A stretch of DNA of 64,000 bases from Cryobacterium sp. M96. Lineage in GTDB: Bacteria > Actinomycetota > Actinomycetes > Actinomycetales > Microbacteriaceae. A model generated the notes under the pieces. It had not been told where the DNA came from, did no database searches, and saw only the letters and a list, made by a program, of their open reading frames with translations. Below, piece after piece: positions 36,507 to 46,326 of the stretch. A program made the translations under genes and the position numbers. How positions within the stretch are numbered: the first letter of the stretch is position 1; each line of letters opens with the position of its first letter. The stretch spans positions 1 to 64,000 of the forward strand of contig NZ_PJJS01000041.1 of the NCBI RefSeq assembly GCF_002929845.1, given 5' to 3'.

Positions 36507-37187
36507 TCAGGCGTCGAAGCGGTAGCCCAGGCCGCGCACGGTGACCAGCATGGTCGGATCCGAGGGGGCGGCTTCGATCCGCGACCGGATCCGCTTGATG
36601 TGCACGTCCAGGGTCTTGGTATCCCCGAAGTAGTCGCTGCCCCAGACCCGGTCGATCAGCTGACCTCGAGTGAGCACCCGGCCGGCATTGCGGAGCAGGA
36701 ACTCCAGCAGCTCGAATTCTTTCAGCGGCAGGTTCACGATCTCGCCGGACACTGTCACGGTGTGCCGCTCGGTGTCCATCCGCACTGTGCCCGCCGACAG
36801 CAGGCTCAGGTCCTCCCCGACCTCGTCGGTGCGGCGCCGGGAAACGGCACGGATGCGGGCGAGCAGTTCCCGGGTCGAATACGGCTTGGTGACGTAGTCG
36901 TCGGCGCCGAGCTCGAGCCCGACCACGATGTCCACCTCGGAGTCCTTGGCGGTCAGCATGATGATCGGCACTGACGACCGCGTGCGGATCTCCCGACACA
37001 CCTCCGTGCCTGGGATGCCGGGGAGCATGAGGTCGAGCAGAATCAGGTCTGCACCGGTGCGGTCGAACTCGCTGATGGCGCTCGGACCGTCTTCGGCGAC
37101 GGTAACCTCGTACCCCTCCCGCTCGAGCAGGAAGCTCAGCGGCTCACTGAGCGCGCTCTCGTCTTCGACTAGAAGGATGTGGGTCAT
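36507..37187 (-). CDS. regX3: Phosphate-responsive response regulator RegX3
   Basis: 226 residues, OmpR family. Receiver with Glu8/Asp9, phospho-acceptor Asp52 and Lys101; winged helix with PLKEFELLEFLLRNAGRVLTRGQLIDRVWGSDYFGDTKTLDVHIKRIRS. These match mycobacterial RegX3. It overlaps senX3 by 4 nt. In phosphate starvation it activates pst and other genes, and candidate PHO boxes lie upstream of pstS in this window. Confidence 0.93.
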   Translation of the reverse strand: MTHILLVEDESALSEPLSFLLEREGYEVTVAEDGPSAISEFDRTGADLILLDLMLPGIPGTEVCREIRTRSSVPIIMLTAKDSEVDIVVGLELGADDYVTKPYSTRELLARIRAVSRRRTDEVGEDLSLLSAGTVRMDTERHTVTVSGEIVNLPLKEFELLEFLLRNAGRVLTRGQLIDRVWGSDYFGDTKTLDVHIKRIRSRIEAAPSDPTMLVTVRGLGYRFDA

Positions 37188-38338
37188 GGGGTGTCTCCTA
37201 TCGCCGCCGAAGCGGGGTGCGGCGCCTCCGGGAGGCGGATGGTGAAGGTCGAACCGCTGCCCGGCTGCGACCAGACGCGGATGTCGCCGCCGTGGATCTG
37301 AACGATGTGCTTGACGATCGCGAGGCCGAGCCCCGTACCGCCGGTGTGCCGCGAGCGGGCCTGGTCGACCCGGAAGAAGCGTTCGAAGATCCGATCAAGA
37401 TCGGCTTCCTCGATGCCCACGCCCTGGTCGGTGACGCTGATCTCGACGACTCCGGCGTTCTTGCGCACCCCGACCCCGACGCGGGAACCCTCTGCTGAGT
37501 AGTTCACTGCATTGGCCACGAGATTGTGCACGGCCATCACGAGGAGCCGCTCGTCGCCGCTCACCTCAGCCCCCGATTTCTTGCCGAGGGCGATCGTGAT
37601 CCGGTCCGCCTCCGCGGTGACCCGGCTCTGGTCCACCGCCGTGGCCACGATGACGTCGACGTTGACGATCTCGGGCTCGGTCAGGGAATCCTGCGCCTGT
37701 AGGCGGGACAATTCGATGATCTCCTGGGTCAGGCGGCTGAGGCGACCGGACTCAGTGGTGAGGCGGTTCGCGAAGCGGCGCACCTGCACCGGCTCGTCCG
37801 CCGCCTGGGTGAGCGCCTCGGCCAGCAGCCCCACGGCGGCGATGGGCGTCTTCAACTCATGGCTGATGTTGGCGACGAAGTCCCGGCGCACCTCGTCGAG
37901 CCGGAAGGCCTCGGTGCGGTCCTCCGCCAGCACCAGAACGTACCGTGTTCCCAGCCGGGCCAACCGCACCCGCACCCGCATGCTGGCATCACCGAAGGGC
38001 CCGCGGGAGAGGACCAGATGGTCCGAGATCGGCTCGCCGGAACGGCGCACCTGGCTGATCAGGTTCAGGAGCTCGGAGTGCACCAGCTGCCGGTTCCAGA
38101 CCAGTCCCATCGACACCGCGGCCTGGGATGCCTTGATCACGTTGTTGGACGGGTCGACGACGGCACCGGCCGTCTCCAGCGCGTCGAGCACCTGGTCGAT
38201 TCCGTCGGGGACGGCCGGGTTGACGACCTCGGCGGCGCGCCGACCGTGACGCTCGGCCACGTGCAGCAGCGTCATGAAACCGGCCCCGACAGTCAGGCCG
38301 AGGGCCAGCGCCAGAAGCACAAGCCCTGTCGATTCCAT
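37184..38338 (-). CDS. senX3: Sensor histidine kinase SenX3 (PhoR-like)
   Basis: 384 residues. One N-terminal transmembrane helix (about 5-26), a degenerate PAS-like domain (about 45-140), the dimerisation domain with His160 (NISHELKTP) and an ATPase domain (NLVANAVNYS, DQGVGIEEADLDRIFERF, GTGLGLAIVKHI). This is the SenX3/PhoR plan in which phosphate status is read through PstSCAB and PhoU. phoU lies divergently next door. The transcript looks leaderless. Confidence 0.93.
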   Translation of the reverse strand: MESTGLVLLALALGLTVGAGFMTLLHVAERHGRRAAEVVNPAVPDGIDQVLDALETAGAVVDPSNNVIKASQAAVSMGLVWNRQLVHSELLNLISQVRRSGEPISDHLVLSRGPFGDASMRVRVRLARLGTRYVLVLAEDRTEAFRLDEVRRDFVANISHELKTPIAAVGLLAEALTQAADEPVQVRRFANRLTTESGRLSRLTQEIIELSRLQAQDSLTEPEIVNVDVIVATAVDQSRVTAEADRITIALGKKSGAEVSGDERLLVMAVHNLVANAVNYSAEGSRVGVGVRKNAGVVEISVTDQGVGIEEADLDRIFERFFRVDQARSRHTGGTGLGLAIVKHIVQIHGGDIRVWSQPGSGSTFTIRLPEAPHPASAAIGDTP

Positions 38339-38344
38339 TCATCA

Positions 38345-38350
38345 AGAATA
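38345..38350 (-). promoter_or_regulatory. -10 box of a probable leaderless senX3 transcript
   Basis: On the minus strand TATTCT ends 6 nt before the senX3 ATG. A GTCACCCACC sequence resembling one PHO-box half lies about 20 nt farther upstream. Confidence 0.5.
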
Positions 38351-38518
38351 CTGACGTTTATTCCGGGTGGGTGACAGGGCCGTCCCGGCGCGCAGGCTAC
38401 TTTAGGTAGAGTTCAAGACCACGGCACCTGCCGTTAACCTCCCTCCCCCATGATTCGGTGGGGCCAGGTGGGTCTCACGCGTCTGCGTGTTACGCGCGCC
38501 CAGGAAGGACCACACACC

Positions 38519-39175
38519 ATGCGTGAAGTATTCCAGCAGGAACTCGCCGAAGTGCAGGATCGCCTTGTCGAGATCTCCCGACTCGTGGCGATCTCCATCG
38601 ACAAGGCGACGCGCGCCTTCAACGAGTCCGATGTCGGTCTGGCGGAAGAAGCGATTTCCGAAGACGAGAAGATCGACGAGCTGACCATCGAACTCGATGA
38701 GCTGGCCATCACGATCCTGGCCCGCCAGCAGCCGGTCGCACGCGACCTGCGCATCGTCGTCAGCGCCCTGCGCATCAGCGCGTCGCTCGAACGGATGGGC
38801 GATCTGTCCACGCACATCGCCCAGCTGGCCCGTTACCGGTTCCCCGACAAGGTCGTGCCGAAAAGCCTGCGCGCCACCTTCGCCGAGATGGGCACGCTCG
38901 TCACGGCAATCGCGCACATGCTCACCGCGCTTCTGACCAATGAGGACATGAAGCTGGCCGAAACCATCCGCAACGAAGACGACAAGGTCGACGCGCTGCA
39001 CCTCAGCGTGTTCGACGCCGTGCTCGGGGCGACCTGGAAGGGCCAGGCGGCCGACACGGTCGACTCCACCCTCGCCAGCCGCTACCATGAGCGCTTCGCC
39101 GACCACGCGGTCTCGATCGCGAAGAAGGTGCAGTACCTCGGCACCGGCGCCTGGCAGCAGAACACGAACGCCTAG
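38519..39175 (+). CDS. phoU: Phosphate signalling protein PhoU
   Basis: 218 residues, two repeats of a three-helix bundle with the PhoU metal motifs (EDEKIDELTIELDE and ENEDDKVDAL-like NEDDKVDALH). It links PstSCAB to SenX3 and represses the Pho regulon when phosphate is ample. AGGAAGGA lies about 9 nt before the ATG at 38519. The shared senX3-phoU intergenic region contains a GTTAACC word like the PHO-box units at pstS. Confidence 0.92.
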   Translation: MREVFQQELAEVQDRLVEISRLVAISIDKATRAFNESDVGLAEEAISEDEKIDELTIELDELAITILARQQPVARDLRIVVSALRISASLERMGDLSTHIAQLARYRFPDKVVPKSLRATFAEMGTLVTAIAHMLTALLTNEDMKLAETIRNEDDKVDALHLSVFDAVLGATWKGQAADTVDSTLASRYHERFADHAVSIAKKVQYLGTGAWQQNTNA

Positions 39176-39194
39176 AGTCCAGGCGCTCCGGCGT

Positions 39195-39252
39195 CACCAG
39201 GAACGAGAAAGCCCCGGAAGCAGTTGCTTCCGGGGCTTTCTCGTTCCTGGTG
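39195..39252. terminator. Strong bidirectional terminator between phoU and gpmA
   Basis: A perfect 27-bp stem (39195-39221 with 39226-39252) and a 4-nt loop AGTT, lying between two convergent genes, 19 nt after phoU and 9 nt before the gpmA stop. Its A/T-rich segments provide GCTTTCTCGTT after the GC core in both directions. Confidence 0.9.
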
Positions 39253-39261
39253 GGTTGGACG

Positions 39262-40014
39262 CTACTTCTTGTTTCCCTGGGCCGCGACGGCGGCAGCACC
39301 GGCGGCGGCAGCCTCGGGGTCAAGGTAACGGCCGGGGCCGAGCGGCATCATGTCCGCGCCGAGGCGGTAGACCAGCGGGATGCCGGTGGGGATGTTCAGC
39401 TCGGCGATGTCCGCGTCGCTGATGCCATCGAGGTGCTTGACCAGCGCGCGCAGCGAGTTGCCATGGGCGGTGACGAGAACCGTCTTGCCCGCACGCAGGT
39501 CGGGGGTGATGTCGGATTCCCAGTAGGGCAGCATCCGGTCGACGACGTCGCTGAGGCACTCGGTGCGGGGCAGGTCGTCGCCGAGCGCCGCGTAACGCGG
39601 GTCGTGCGCCTGAGACCAGCGGGAATCGTCGGCCAGCACGGGCGGCGGAACGTCGAAGGAGCGGCGCCACAGCTGGAACTGCTCGGGCCCGAACTTGGCG
39701 AGGGTCTCCGCCTTGTCGAGGCCCTGCAGGGCGCCGTAGTGGCGCTCGTTGAGCCGCCAGGAGCGCTTGACGTCGATCCACAGCCGGTCGGCTTCTTCCA
39801 GAGCGATATTCGCGGTCTGGATGGCGCGGGTAAGTAATGAGGTGTGCAGGATGTCGGGCAGCAGGCCCGACTCGGCGAGAAGCTCGCCGGCGCGCTTGGC
39901 TTCGCCCGCGCCCTGCTCGCTCAGCCTGACATCCACCCAGCCGGTGAAAAGGTTTTCCTGGTTCCATAGGCTTTGGCCGTGACGGAGAAGGATGAGATTG
40001 TATGCATCTGACAT
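39262..40014 (-). CDS. gpmA: 2,3-bisphosphoglycerate-dependent phosphoglycerate mutase
   Basis: 250 residues. The phosphohistidine motif [10 protein letters not shown] is near the N-terminus, [10 protein letters not shown] follows, and the second catalytic His is in [13 protein letters not shown]. It interconverts 3- and 2-phosphoglycerate in glycolysis. Length and motifs are canonical, with a short Ala-rich C-terminal tail. Transcription probably begins at a TAGAGT box 7 nt upstream without a leader. Confidence 0.96.
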   Translation of the reverse strand: MSDAYNLILLRHGQSLWNQENLFTGWVDVRLSEQGAGEAKRAGELLAESGLLPDILHTSLLTRAIQTANIALEEADRLWIDVKRSWRLNERHYGALQGLDKAETLAKFGPEQFQLWRRSFDVPPPVLADDSRWSQAHDPRYAALGDDLPRTECLSDVVDRMLPYWESDITPDLRAGKTVLVTAHGNSLRALVKHLDGISDADIAELNIPTGIPLVYRLGADMMPLGPGRYLDPEAAAAGAAAVAAQGNKK

Positions 40015-40021
40015 GAGTCCA

Positions 40022-40027
40022 ACTCTA
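40022..40027 (-). promoter_or_regulatory. -10 box of a probable leaderless gpmA transcript
   Basis: On the minus strand TAGAGT ends 7 nt before the gpmA ATG, without a Shine-Dalgarno sequence. Confidence 0.45.
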
Positions 40028-40094
40028 CCGACGTGGCGAGCGCGCCGGGGCTGGGTCGGCGGCCGGGGTCAGTGGCCGGGGTCAGTGACCGGCG

Positions 40095-41282
40095 TCAGTG
40101 GCCGGGCGTGCGGATGCCGAGCCGGGGCAGGCGCGGGATATCGGCCACCGAGCCCGCCGACTGAGGCACGATGACCTCCTGCGCGGCCGCGACGAGGATG
40201 TCCTGGGAGGCCACGTACAGGGTGACCGTGGCGGGAACGGTGCGCTTCACCGTGGCGAGCGCGATCGGGCCCAGCTCGTAATGGATGGCGCTGGAGGTGA
40301 TCCGGCCGATCCCGCGGTGCTCGGTGGTTCCGTCGGCCAGCTGCTTCACGGCCTGCACTTCGTCCCCGTGCACGGGGAGCACCGCGTCGGAGCCGTCCAG
40401 GTGCAGCAGCACCAGGCGGCGGGGCGGATGCCCGAGGTTGTGTACCTTGGCCACGGTCTCCTGGCCGCGGTAGCAGCCCTTGTTCAGGTGCACGGCGCTG
40501 CGCAGCCAGTCGAGTTCGTGCGGCAGGCTCTTCTCGTCGACCTCCGTGGCCCGGCGCGGGCGCCACGCCGCGATCCGGAGGGCCTCGACGGCGAGAAGGC
40601 CGGCCGCGGCGACCCCTCCGTTCCGCACGGCGTCGCGCAGAGCCGGCAGGGACGCGCGGGGGACGAGGGTCTCGGTCCAGTGCCACGCGGCGGCCGGGTG
40701 CGCCGGTCCAGGCGCGTACTGGTATCCGCCCGCGGAGACCTGGGTCCAGGGGTCGTGCCACACCAGAGGCACTCCGCTCGGCGCGGCCGGTGTGAGCGGC
40801 AACACCGACGGGTCACCCATCGACCCGATCACGGCGTAGGCGAGAGTGTGGTCGACGACCTGCACCCGCAGTGTGAAGCGCATCGTGTCGAGCCACGCGT
40901 GCAACCCGGGCAGTTGGGCTGCCTCGACCAGCAGCCAGGTCTCCACCCCGTCGTCGATGACCGCCATGGCGTATTCGACGTGGCCGTTCGGGTCGAGCAG
41001 GAGCGTCTCGGTGGACTCCCCCGGCGCCAGGCGGCGCAGCTCCTGGCTGGAGATGGAGTTGAGCCAGGTCAACCGGTCCGGTCCGGCGACGCTCAGCACG
41101 CCGTGGTGGGACAGGTCGACGACGGCTCCGCCGGCGAGGAGCCGGCGCTGCTCCGTGAGAGGTCCGCCGTAGTGCGCGGCCACGCCGGCATCGATGCCCT
41201 CGGCCTGCACCGCGCCGTCGAGTTCGAGCAGCGGGGATCTGAGCGGCGAGGACGGGAGAGGGGACACGGGTGCATCGGTCAT
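40095..41282 (-). CDS. YgfZ/GcvT-family folate-binding protein
   Basis: 395 residues with the GcvT-like folate-binding fold. The family signature KGCYRGQE is near residue 267. Members such as YgfZ/IBA57 help mature or repair certain Fe-S enzymes in a tetrahydrofolate-dependent way. GGAAAGAG lies about 7 nt before the ATG at 41282. The actinobacterial members are longer than E. coli YgfZ, as here. The next gene upstream is the nitrobindin-like protein, same strand. Confidence 0.9.
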   Translation of the reverse strand: MTDAPVSPLPSSPLRSPLLELDGAVQAEGIDAGVAAHYGGPLTEQRRLLAGGAVVDLSHHGVLSVAGPDRLTWLNSISSQELRRLAPGESTETLLLDPNGHVEYAMAVIDDGVETWLLVEAAQLPGLHAWLDTMRFTLRVQVVDHTLAYAVIGSMGDPSVLPLTPAAPSGVPLVWHDPWTQVSAGGYQYAPGPAHPAAAWHWTETLVPRASLPALRDAVRNGGVAAAGLLAVEALRIAAWRPRRATEVDEKSLPHELDWLRSAVHLNKGCYRGQETVAKVHNLGHPPRRLVLLHLDGSDAVLPVHGDEVQAVKQLADGTTEHRGIGRITSSAIHYELGPIALATVKRTVPATVTLYVASQDILVAAAQEVIVPQSAGSVADIPRLPRLGIRTPGH

Positions 41283-41348
41283 GGGAACTCTTTCCAACGG
41301 ACGGTTCGGCGCCGGGGCACCTGGATGTGACGCGCAGGGATGCCCGGT

Positions 41349-41963
41349 TTATTCGACGCGCTTGAGGCGGCCGGACGCGTGGGTGCGCAGGCTCTGACCT
41401 AAGGCGGCCATGTCCCAGGCCCAGAGCAGATGGCCGTCGACCAGACCATAGAGCCTCGTCGCCGCCGAGTAGGGTTTGGCACCCTGGGTGCGCATCACGG
41501 CATCCGTCGCCAGGTCGATGCGCGGACCCTTGACCTGGCCGAGGTAGATTTCCGCGACTCCGCCGGGGTGCACGATGGTCACGTCGATATCGAAGCCGTT
41601 GTCGGCGTTGCGGAGGGTTTCGACCGCAGCAGCGGTGACGAACGGATGCTCACCCACGGCCGGCAGCAGACCCGGACCGGGATCGCCGAGCCCTTGGGCA
41701 CGGCTCAGCCGCCAGTACCCGGTTTCCGTCATCAGCGGCGTCGACTCACCGCCGTCGGAGTCGGGCGTCGGCTCGAGCCAGGTGTAGGAGCTGTAATTCA
41801 GGTGCGGCAGGCCGTCGTGGCTGAAGCTCAACCGGTGACCGAACTCCCGGCTGACGGACTCTTCGCCGATCTGATAGTCGATGATTCCCGAACCTTCCCA
41901 CACCCCGAGGAGCCACGACAGCGGCACCAGTTCGGAGGGGAGCTGAGGGGGCAGCTCAAACAT
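41349..41963 (-). CDS. Nitrobindin-like beta-barrel haem protein (FABP-like)
   Basis: 204 residues. GVWEGSG near residue 25 is the nitrobindin/THAP4 signature (GxWxGxG), and the C-terminal region with the final strands carries the candidate axial histidine. Family members bind ferric haem and isomerise peroxynitrite to nitrate. It starts 6 nt downstream of a 37-residue membrane peptide gene, and the YgfZ gene follows. Confidence 0.85.
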   Translation of the reverse strand: MFELPPQLPSELVPLSWLLGVWEGSGIIDYQIGEESVSREFGHRLSFSHDGLPHLNYSSYTWLEPTPDSDGGESTPLMTETGYWRLSRAQGLGDPGPGLLPAVGEHPFVTAAAVETLRNADNGFDIDVTIVHPGGVAEIYLGQVKGPRIDLATDAVMRTQGAKPYSAATRLYGLVDGHLLWAWDMAALGQSLRTHASGRLKRVE

Positions 41964-41969
41964 CGAGGG

Positions 41970-42083
41970 CTACCGCTGCCCCCGGTACAGCTTGAACAGA
42001 ACCAAGCCGGACACCCAGGCGATCGACAGGCTCGCCAGCGCGAGCAGCCCCAGGAAGAAGATTTCGATAGCGAGGATAGACAT
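41970..42083 (-). CDS. 37-residue single-pass membrane peptide
   Basis: A very short frame reading MSILAIEIFFLGLLALAS... to KLYRGQR, with one transmembrane helix (about 5-33) and a basic cytoplasmic tail. It ends 6 nt before the nitrobindin-like ATG, suggesting an operon. Conserved small proteins of this type precede the gene in other Microbacteriaceae as far as I recall; the function is unknown. Confidence 0.6.
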   Translation of the reverse strand: MSILAIEIFFLGLLALASLSIAWVSGLVLFKLYRGQR

Positions 42084-42169
42084 ACGTCTTACTCTAGCCC
42101 GCTCGCGCGCGATAACCCCTCGGCACGCCTTAGCAGAACCACACGAGCACGGGCTGACTCAGATCAGAG

Positions 42170-42433
42170 TCAGAGGAGCCCGGCGAGAGCGAAGATTCCG
42201 GTGGCGGCGGCGAGCACGGCCACGGCACCGACGAGGCTGGTCGTCACCCGGTCCACGTAACCTTCCTTGCGTCCGGTCGCGAGCTGTACGCTCAGGGTTC
42301 CGATCGTGCAGCCGGCGAAGGAGAGGCTCATCCAGATCAGATGCTGGCCGGGCAGGGACAGCCATCCGGCCAGCACGGCGCACGCGAACGCGAACAACCA
42401 CACCACGACGACGCTCTTCCACTGCCAGCTCAC
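42170..42433 (-). CDS. Small two- to three-helix membrane protein
   Basis: 87 residues from GTG at 42433; a GTG at 42472 would add 13 residues. Hydrophobic segments run at about 5-24, 30-46 and 65-85 (GAVAVLAAATGIFALAGLL). No family is recognised. It is divergent from the GlnR-like gene. Confidence 0.6.
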   Translation of the reverse strand: MSWQWKSVVVVWLFAFACAVLAGWLSLPGQHLIWMSLSFAGCTIGTLSVQLATGRKEGYVDRVTTSLVGAVAVLAAATGIFALAGLL

Positions 42434-42507
42434 CCTCTCATTCTGCCCTGCCCGGGACCCTTTCCGCGGCACGCTAGGATGGGGCGCACAATCCTTGGAG
42501 GGTGAGT

Positions 42508-43200
42508 GTGGCCCAGTTGTTGATCCTGACCTCGGCGGTCAACAGTGACGTTCTTCCCGCCCTCGCCCTGCTGTCACACGGCACGCGCACCATCCCCGCC
42601 CAGCCGGACCAGCTCGTGACGGCGCCCGACGCCGACCTCATGCTCGTCGATGCCCGCTCCAATCTGATGGCGGCCAAGTCGCTCTGCCAGATTCTGCGCA
42701 CCACGGGAAACACCGTTCCGCTGCTGCTCGTGATCACGGAGGGCGGCCTGGCCGCGGTGAGCCCGGACTGGGGCGTCGACGACGTCATCCTCGAGACGGC
42801 CGGGCCGGCCGAGGTGGATGCGCGCATCCGCCTCGCCGTCGGGCGCGTGCCCCGCACGGAGGAATCCGCCACCATCCGCGCCGCCGGGGTCATCATCGAC
42901 GAGGCCAGCTATTCCGCCAAGGTGCACGGCCGGCCGCTGGACCTCACCTACAAGGAATTCGAGCTCCTGCGCTTTCTCACCGCGCATCCGTCGCGGGTCT
43001 TCACCCGGGAACAGCTACTCAGCGAGGTCTGGGGCTACGACTACTTCGGCGGCACCCGCACGGTGGACGTGCACGTGCGGCGACTGCGGGCCAAGCTCGG
43101 CGACCAGGAATCCTTGATCGGCACCGTGCGCAACGTGGGCTACCGCTTCAATGTGCAGGAACAGGACGGCACCCGTGGCATTCATCCGGTTTGCGCCTGA
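42508..43200 (+). CDS. glnR: GlnR-like orphan response regulator
   Basis: 230 residues. The receiver domain keeps an Asp at position 48 (MLVDAR) but lacks the acidic pair at the start (LLILTSA instead of an IVDD type) and the conserved Lys, the hallmark of GlnR, which is not phosphorylated by a kinase. The winged helix ([51 protein letters not shown]) is GlnR-like. GGAGG lies 6 nt before the GTG at 42508. The mycobacterial glnR-mshD order is preserved. It probably controls nitrogen assimilation genes. Confidence 0.8.
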   Translation: MAQLLILTSAVNSDVLPALALLSHGTRTIPAQPDQLVTAPDADLMLVDARSNLMAAKSLCQILRTTGNTVPLLLVITEGGLAAVSPDWGVDDVILETAGPAEVDARIRLAVGRVPRTEESATIRAAGVIIDEASYSAKVHGRPLDLTYKEFELLRFLTAHPSRVFTREQLLSEVWGYDYFGGTRTVDVHVRRLRAKLGDQESLIGTVRNVGYRFNVQEQDGTRGIHPVCA

Positions 43201-44095
43201 TCTGACGGATGCCGCCTTCGCGGCCGAGTTCCACCGGGTCAGCGCCACCGCTACCCAGGGCGACGGCTACGCGCCGTTCAACGAACAGTCCCTTTTCGAC
43301 GTGGCCGCGGGGCACCGCGCCCCGTTCCTGGTCGTGGAGAAGGACGGGAACGTCGTCGTGGGTGCGGGCATCCTCGGCGCCGGCGAACTCGACCTCGTCG
43401 TCGACCCGGCCCGACGCCGGCACGGGTACGGCACGGCCGCCCTGGCCGAAATCCTGGCCGACGCGCCCGGGGAGCTGACGATCTGGTCGCACGGCGACCA
43501 CCCCGCTGCCCGGGCGCTCGCCGATCGGTTCGCTTTCACGGCCGAGCGCACCCTGCTGCAGCTGCGGCTGGACCTGTCGAAGGAGACAGCCGGCAGCGCG
43601 CCGGCCGAGCCCGGAGGCCCTGCCCGCACCGGCATCCGTGCCGCCGTCCAGATCGACGCGTTCCGGCCCGGGCCGGACGACGCGGAATGGGTAGCGCTGA
43701 ACGCGCTGGTGTTCGCCGCGCACCCGGAGCAGGGGGCTCTGACCGCGAGCGATCTGGCCGCCCGCTGTGCCGAACCGTGGTTCTCGGCCGGTGATTTCCT
43801 GGTGGCCCGCGACGCCGGCACTGGCACCGGTCGGATGGTCGGCTACAACTGGTTGAAGATCGAGTCGGGCTCCCCGGTGGGCGAGATCTACGTCGTCGGC
43901 GTGCACCCGGATGCCGCCGGTCGCGGCGTCGGCCGCCGCCTCATGTTGGCCGGGCTCGACCGCCTCCGCGAACGCGGGTGCCGTACCGCGGACCTGTATG
44001 TGGAGGCCGACAGCGCCGCCGCGGTGGCCCTGTATCGTTCGCTCGGGTTCACCGAGCGAACGATCGATGTGCAGTACCGCCGCAGCCCGCGTTGA
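43175..44095 (+). CDS. mshD: Mycothiol synthase
   Basis: 306 residues, two tandem GNAT acetyltransferase domains: a degenerate N-terminal one ([16 protein letters not shown]) and the active C-terminal one ([38 protein letters not shown]). It acetylates Cys-GlcN-Ins with acetyl-CoA, the last step of mycothiol synthesis. The GTG start at 43175 lies inside glnR (26-nt overlap), so translation is coupled. Presence of mycothiol supports an actinobacterial host. Confidence 0.92.
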   Translation: MAFIRFAPDLTDAAFAAEFHRVSATATQGDGYAPFNEQSLFDVAAGHRAPFLVVEKDGNVVVGAGILGAGELDLVVDPARRRHGYGTAALAEILADAPGELTIWSHGDHPAARALADRFAFTAERTLLQLRLDLSKETAGSAPAEPGGPARTGIRAAVQIDAFRPGPDDAEWVALNALVFAAHPEQGALTASDLAARCAEPWFSAGDFLVARDAGTGTGRMVGYNWLKIESGSPVGEIYVVGVHPDAAGRGVGRRLMLAGLDRLRERGCRTADLYVEADSAAAVALYRSLGFTERTIDVQYRRSPR

Positions 44096-44151
44096 CCAGT
44101 GTTCATCCAAGATCGTCGCATTCGCGCGGTCCGCAGTGTCAAGATGGTTGA

Positions 44152-46326
44152 ATGGACGGCGATAACATTCAGACCGACTCGGGCCTGGGCAGCGACTTTG
44201 ACGATGATTTCGATCCCCTGATCGGCGTGAACGATCCGGCGCTCCTTACCGAGCGCTACCTCGACCGGGAACTGAGCTGGCTGGCCTTCAACCAGCGGGT
44301 GCTCGAGCTCGCGGAGGACCCCGATCTCCCGGCTCTGGAACGGGCGAACTTCCTGGCCATCTTCGCCAGCAACCTCGACGAATTCTTCATGGTGCGGGTC
44401 GCCGGCCTGAAGCGCCGCATCCTCACCGGGCTGGCCGTGCCGACCAACATCGGGCGCGCCCCGCAGGACGCCCTCTCCGACATCTCCACCACGGCCCACG
44501 TTCTGCAGGCCCGGCACGCCCACGCCTTCCAGGACCTCGTCAGCCCGGCCCTCGCCGAAGCCGGGATCGACATCGTCAACTGGGACACCCTGGACGACGC
44601 CGACCGCCGTTCCCTGCGCGACTACTTCTCGAACCAGATCTTCCCGGTGCTGATGCCCCTCGCGGTCGACCCGGTGCATCCATTCCCCTATATCTCCGGG
44701 CTCTCGCTGAACCTCGCGGTCCGGGTTCGCAACTCCAAAACCGGCAAGCAGGAGTTCGCCCGGCTCAAGGTGCCCACCATGCTCCCCCGCTTCGTGCGCG
44801 TGGACCGACGCGAGAAGGCAGACAGCGTACGCTTCATCACGCTCGAGGACCTGATCGCGAACCATCTCGGAGACCTGTTCCCGGGCATGGACATCCTCGA
44901 GCACCACGTCTTCCGGGTCACCCGCAACGAAGACGTCGAGATCGAAGAGGACGAGACCGAGAATCTGATCAAGGCCCTCGAGAAGGAGCTGCTGCGCCGC
45001 CGGTTCGGCCCGCCCATCCGTCTCGAGATCACCGAAGACATGGACGAGGTCACCCTCGGCCTGCTCGTGCGCGAGCTGGACGTCACCGATCAGGAGGTGT
45101 ACCGCCTGCCGGCCCCGCTCGACCTGGGCGGCCTGTTCGACCTGCGGATCGACCGCCCGGACCTGCGCTATGTGAAGCACGTGCCGACGACGGCCGTTCA
45201 GCTGCTCGCCCCGGAACCGAACGCGGAACCGGACATCTTCAGCGCCATCTCGCGCCGGGACATCCTGCTGCACCACCCGTACGAGTCGTTCGCAACCAGC
45301 GTGCAAGCGTTCCTCGAGCAGGCCGCGGCCGACCCGGACGTGCTCGCCATCAAGCAGACCCTGTACCGTACCTCGGGCGACAGCCCCATCGTCGAGGCGC
45401 TGATCGCAGCCGCCGAGTCGGGCAAGCAGGTTCTCGCCCTGGTGGAGATCAAGGCCCGCTTCGACGAACAGGCCAACATCACCTGGGCCCGCAAGCTCGA
45501 GAAGGCCGGCGTGCACGTGGTCTACGGCCTCGTGGGCCTGAAGACGCACTGCAAACTCGCGCTCGTGGTGCGGAACGAAGACGGCGTTTTGCGCCACTAC
45601 AGCCACATCGGCACCGGCAACTACAACCCCAAGACCAGCCGTCTCTACGAAGACCTCGGGCTCCTGACCGCGGACCCGCAGGTGGGCAAGGACCTCACCC
45701 GTCTGTTCAACGAACTCTCCGGCTACGCGATCGAGAAGAAGTTCAAGCGCCTGCTGGTGGCGCCGCTGCACCTGCGCCGCGCCCTGCTCAAGAGCATCGC
45801 GACGGAAACCGCGGCCGCCCAGGCCGGCAAGCCGTCGGGCATCCGGATCAAGGTGAACTCCATGGTCGACGAGGCCATCATCGACGCACTGTATCGGGCC
45901 AGCCAGGCGCGCGTGCCGATCGAGATCTGGGTGCGCGGCATCTGCAGCCTGAAGCCCGGGGTCCCCGGGATGAGCGAGACCATCAAGGTGCGCTCGATTC
46001 TCGGGCGATACCTGGAGCACTCCCGGATCTTCTCGTTCCACACCAACGGTGACCCGCAGGTCTACATCGGCAGCGCCGACATGATGCACCGCAACCTCGA
46101 CCGCCGGGTCGAGGCGCTGGTGCGCCTCGTCGACCCTGACCACCTGACCGAAATCGACGCCCTCTTCACCCGGGCCATGGACGACCGAACCTCATCGTGG
46201 TGGCTGGACAGCTCGGGCGAATGGACGCGCCACCACCTGGACGGTTCCGGCCATCCGCTCGACGACATGCAGAACAGGCTCATGCAACAAATCTCCCTCC
46301 GCAAGCGCCCGGCGGGGCGCCGATGA
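44152..46326 (+). CDS. ppk: Polyphosphate kinase 1
   Basis: 724 residues: N domain ([16 protein letters not shown]), head domain, and two PLD-like C domains containing the autophosphorylated His near residue 484 ([14 protein letters not shown]) and a second catalytic His region near 580. It reversibly polymerises ATP gamma-phosphate into polyphosphate. The gene overlaps the Nudix/phosphatase fusion by 4 nt, placing polyphosphate metabolism upstream of the pst operon. A CAAGAT box 6 nt before the ATG may be a leaderless promoter. Confidence 0.95.
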   Translation: MDGDNIQTDSGLGSDFDDDFDPLIGVNDPALLTERYLDRELSWLAFNQRVLELAEDPDLPALERANFLAIFASNLDEFFMVRVAGLKRRILTGLAVPTNIGRAPQDALSDISTTAHVLQARHAHAFQDLVSPALAEAGIDIVNWDTLDDADRRSLRDYFSNQIFPVLMPLAVDPVHPFPYISGLSLNLAVRVRNSKTGKQEFARLKVPTMLPRFVRVDRREKADSVRFITLEDLIANHLGDLFPGMDILEHHVFRVTRNEDVEIEEDETENLIKALEKELLRRRFGPPIRLEITEDMDEVTLGLLVRELDVTDQEVYRLPAPLDLGGLFDLRIDRPDLRYVKHVPTTAVQLLAPEPNAEPDIFSAISRRDILLHHPYESFATSVQAFLEQAAADPDVLAIKQTLYRTSGDSPIVEALIAAAESGKQVLALVEIKARFDEQANITWARKLEKAGVHVVYGLVGLKTHCKLALVVRNEDGVLRHYSHIGTGNYNPKTSRLYEDLGLLTADPQVGKDLTRLFNELSGYAIEKKFKRLLVAPLHLRRALLKSIATETAAAQAGKPSGIRIKVNSMVDEAIIDALYRASQARVPIEIWVRGICSLKPGVPGMSETIKVRSILGRYLEHSRIFSFHTNGDPQVYIGSADMMHRNLDRRVEALVRLVDPDHLTEIDALFTRAMDDRTSSWWLDSSGEWTRHHLDGSGHPLDDMQNRLMQQISLRKRPAGRR

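Noticed and set aside
43888-46143. A 751-codon open frame antisense to ppk and mshD
   Set aside because: Spans two well-supported genes and gives a biased His/Val/Asp-rich translation without domains.
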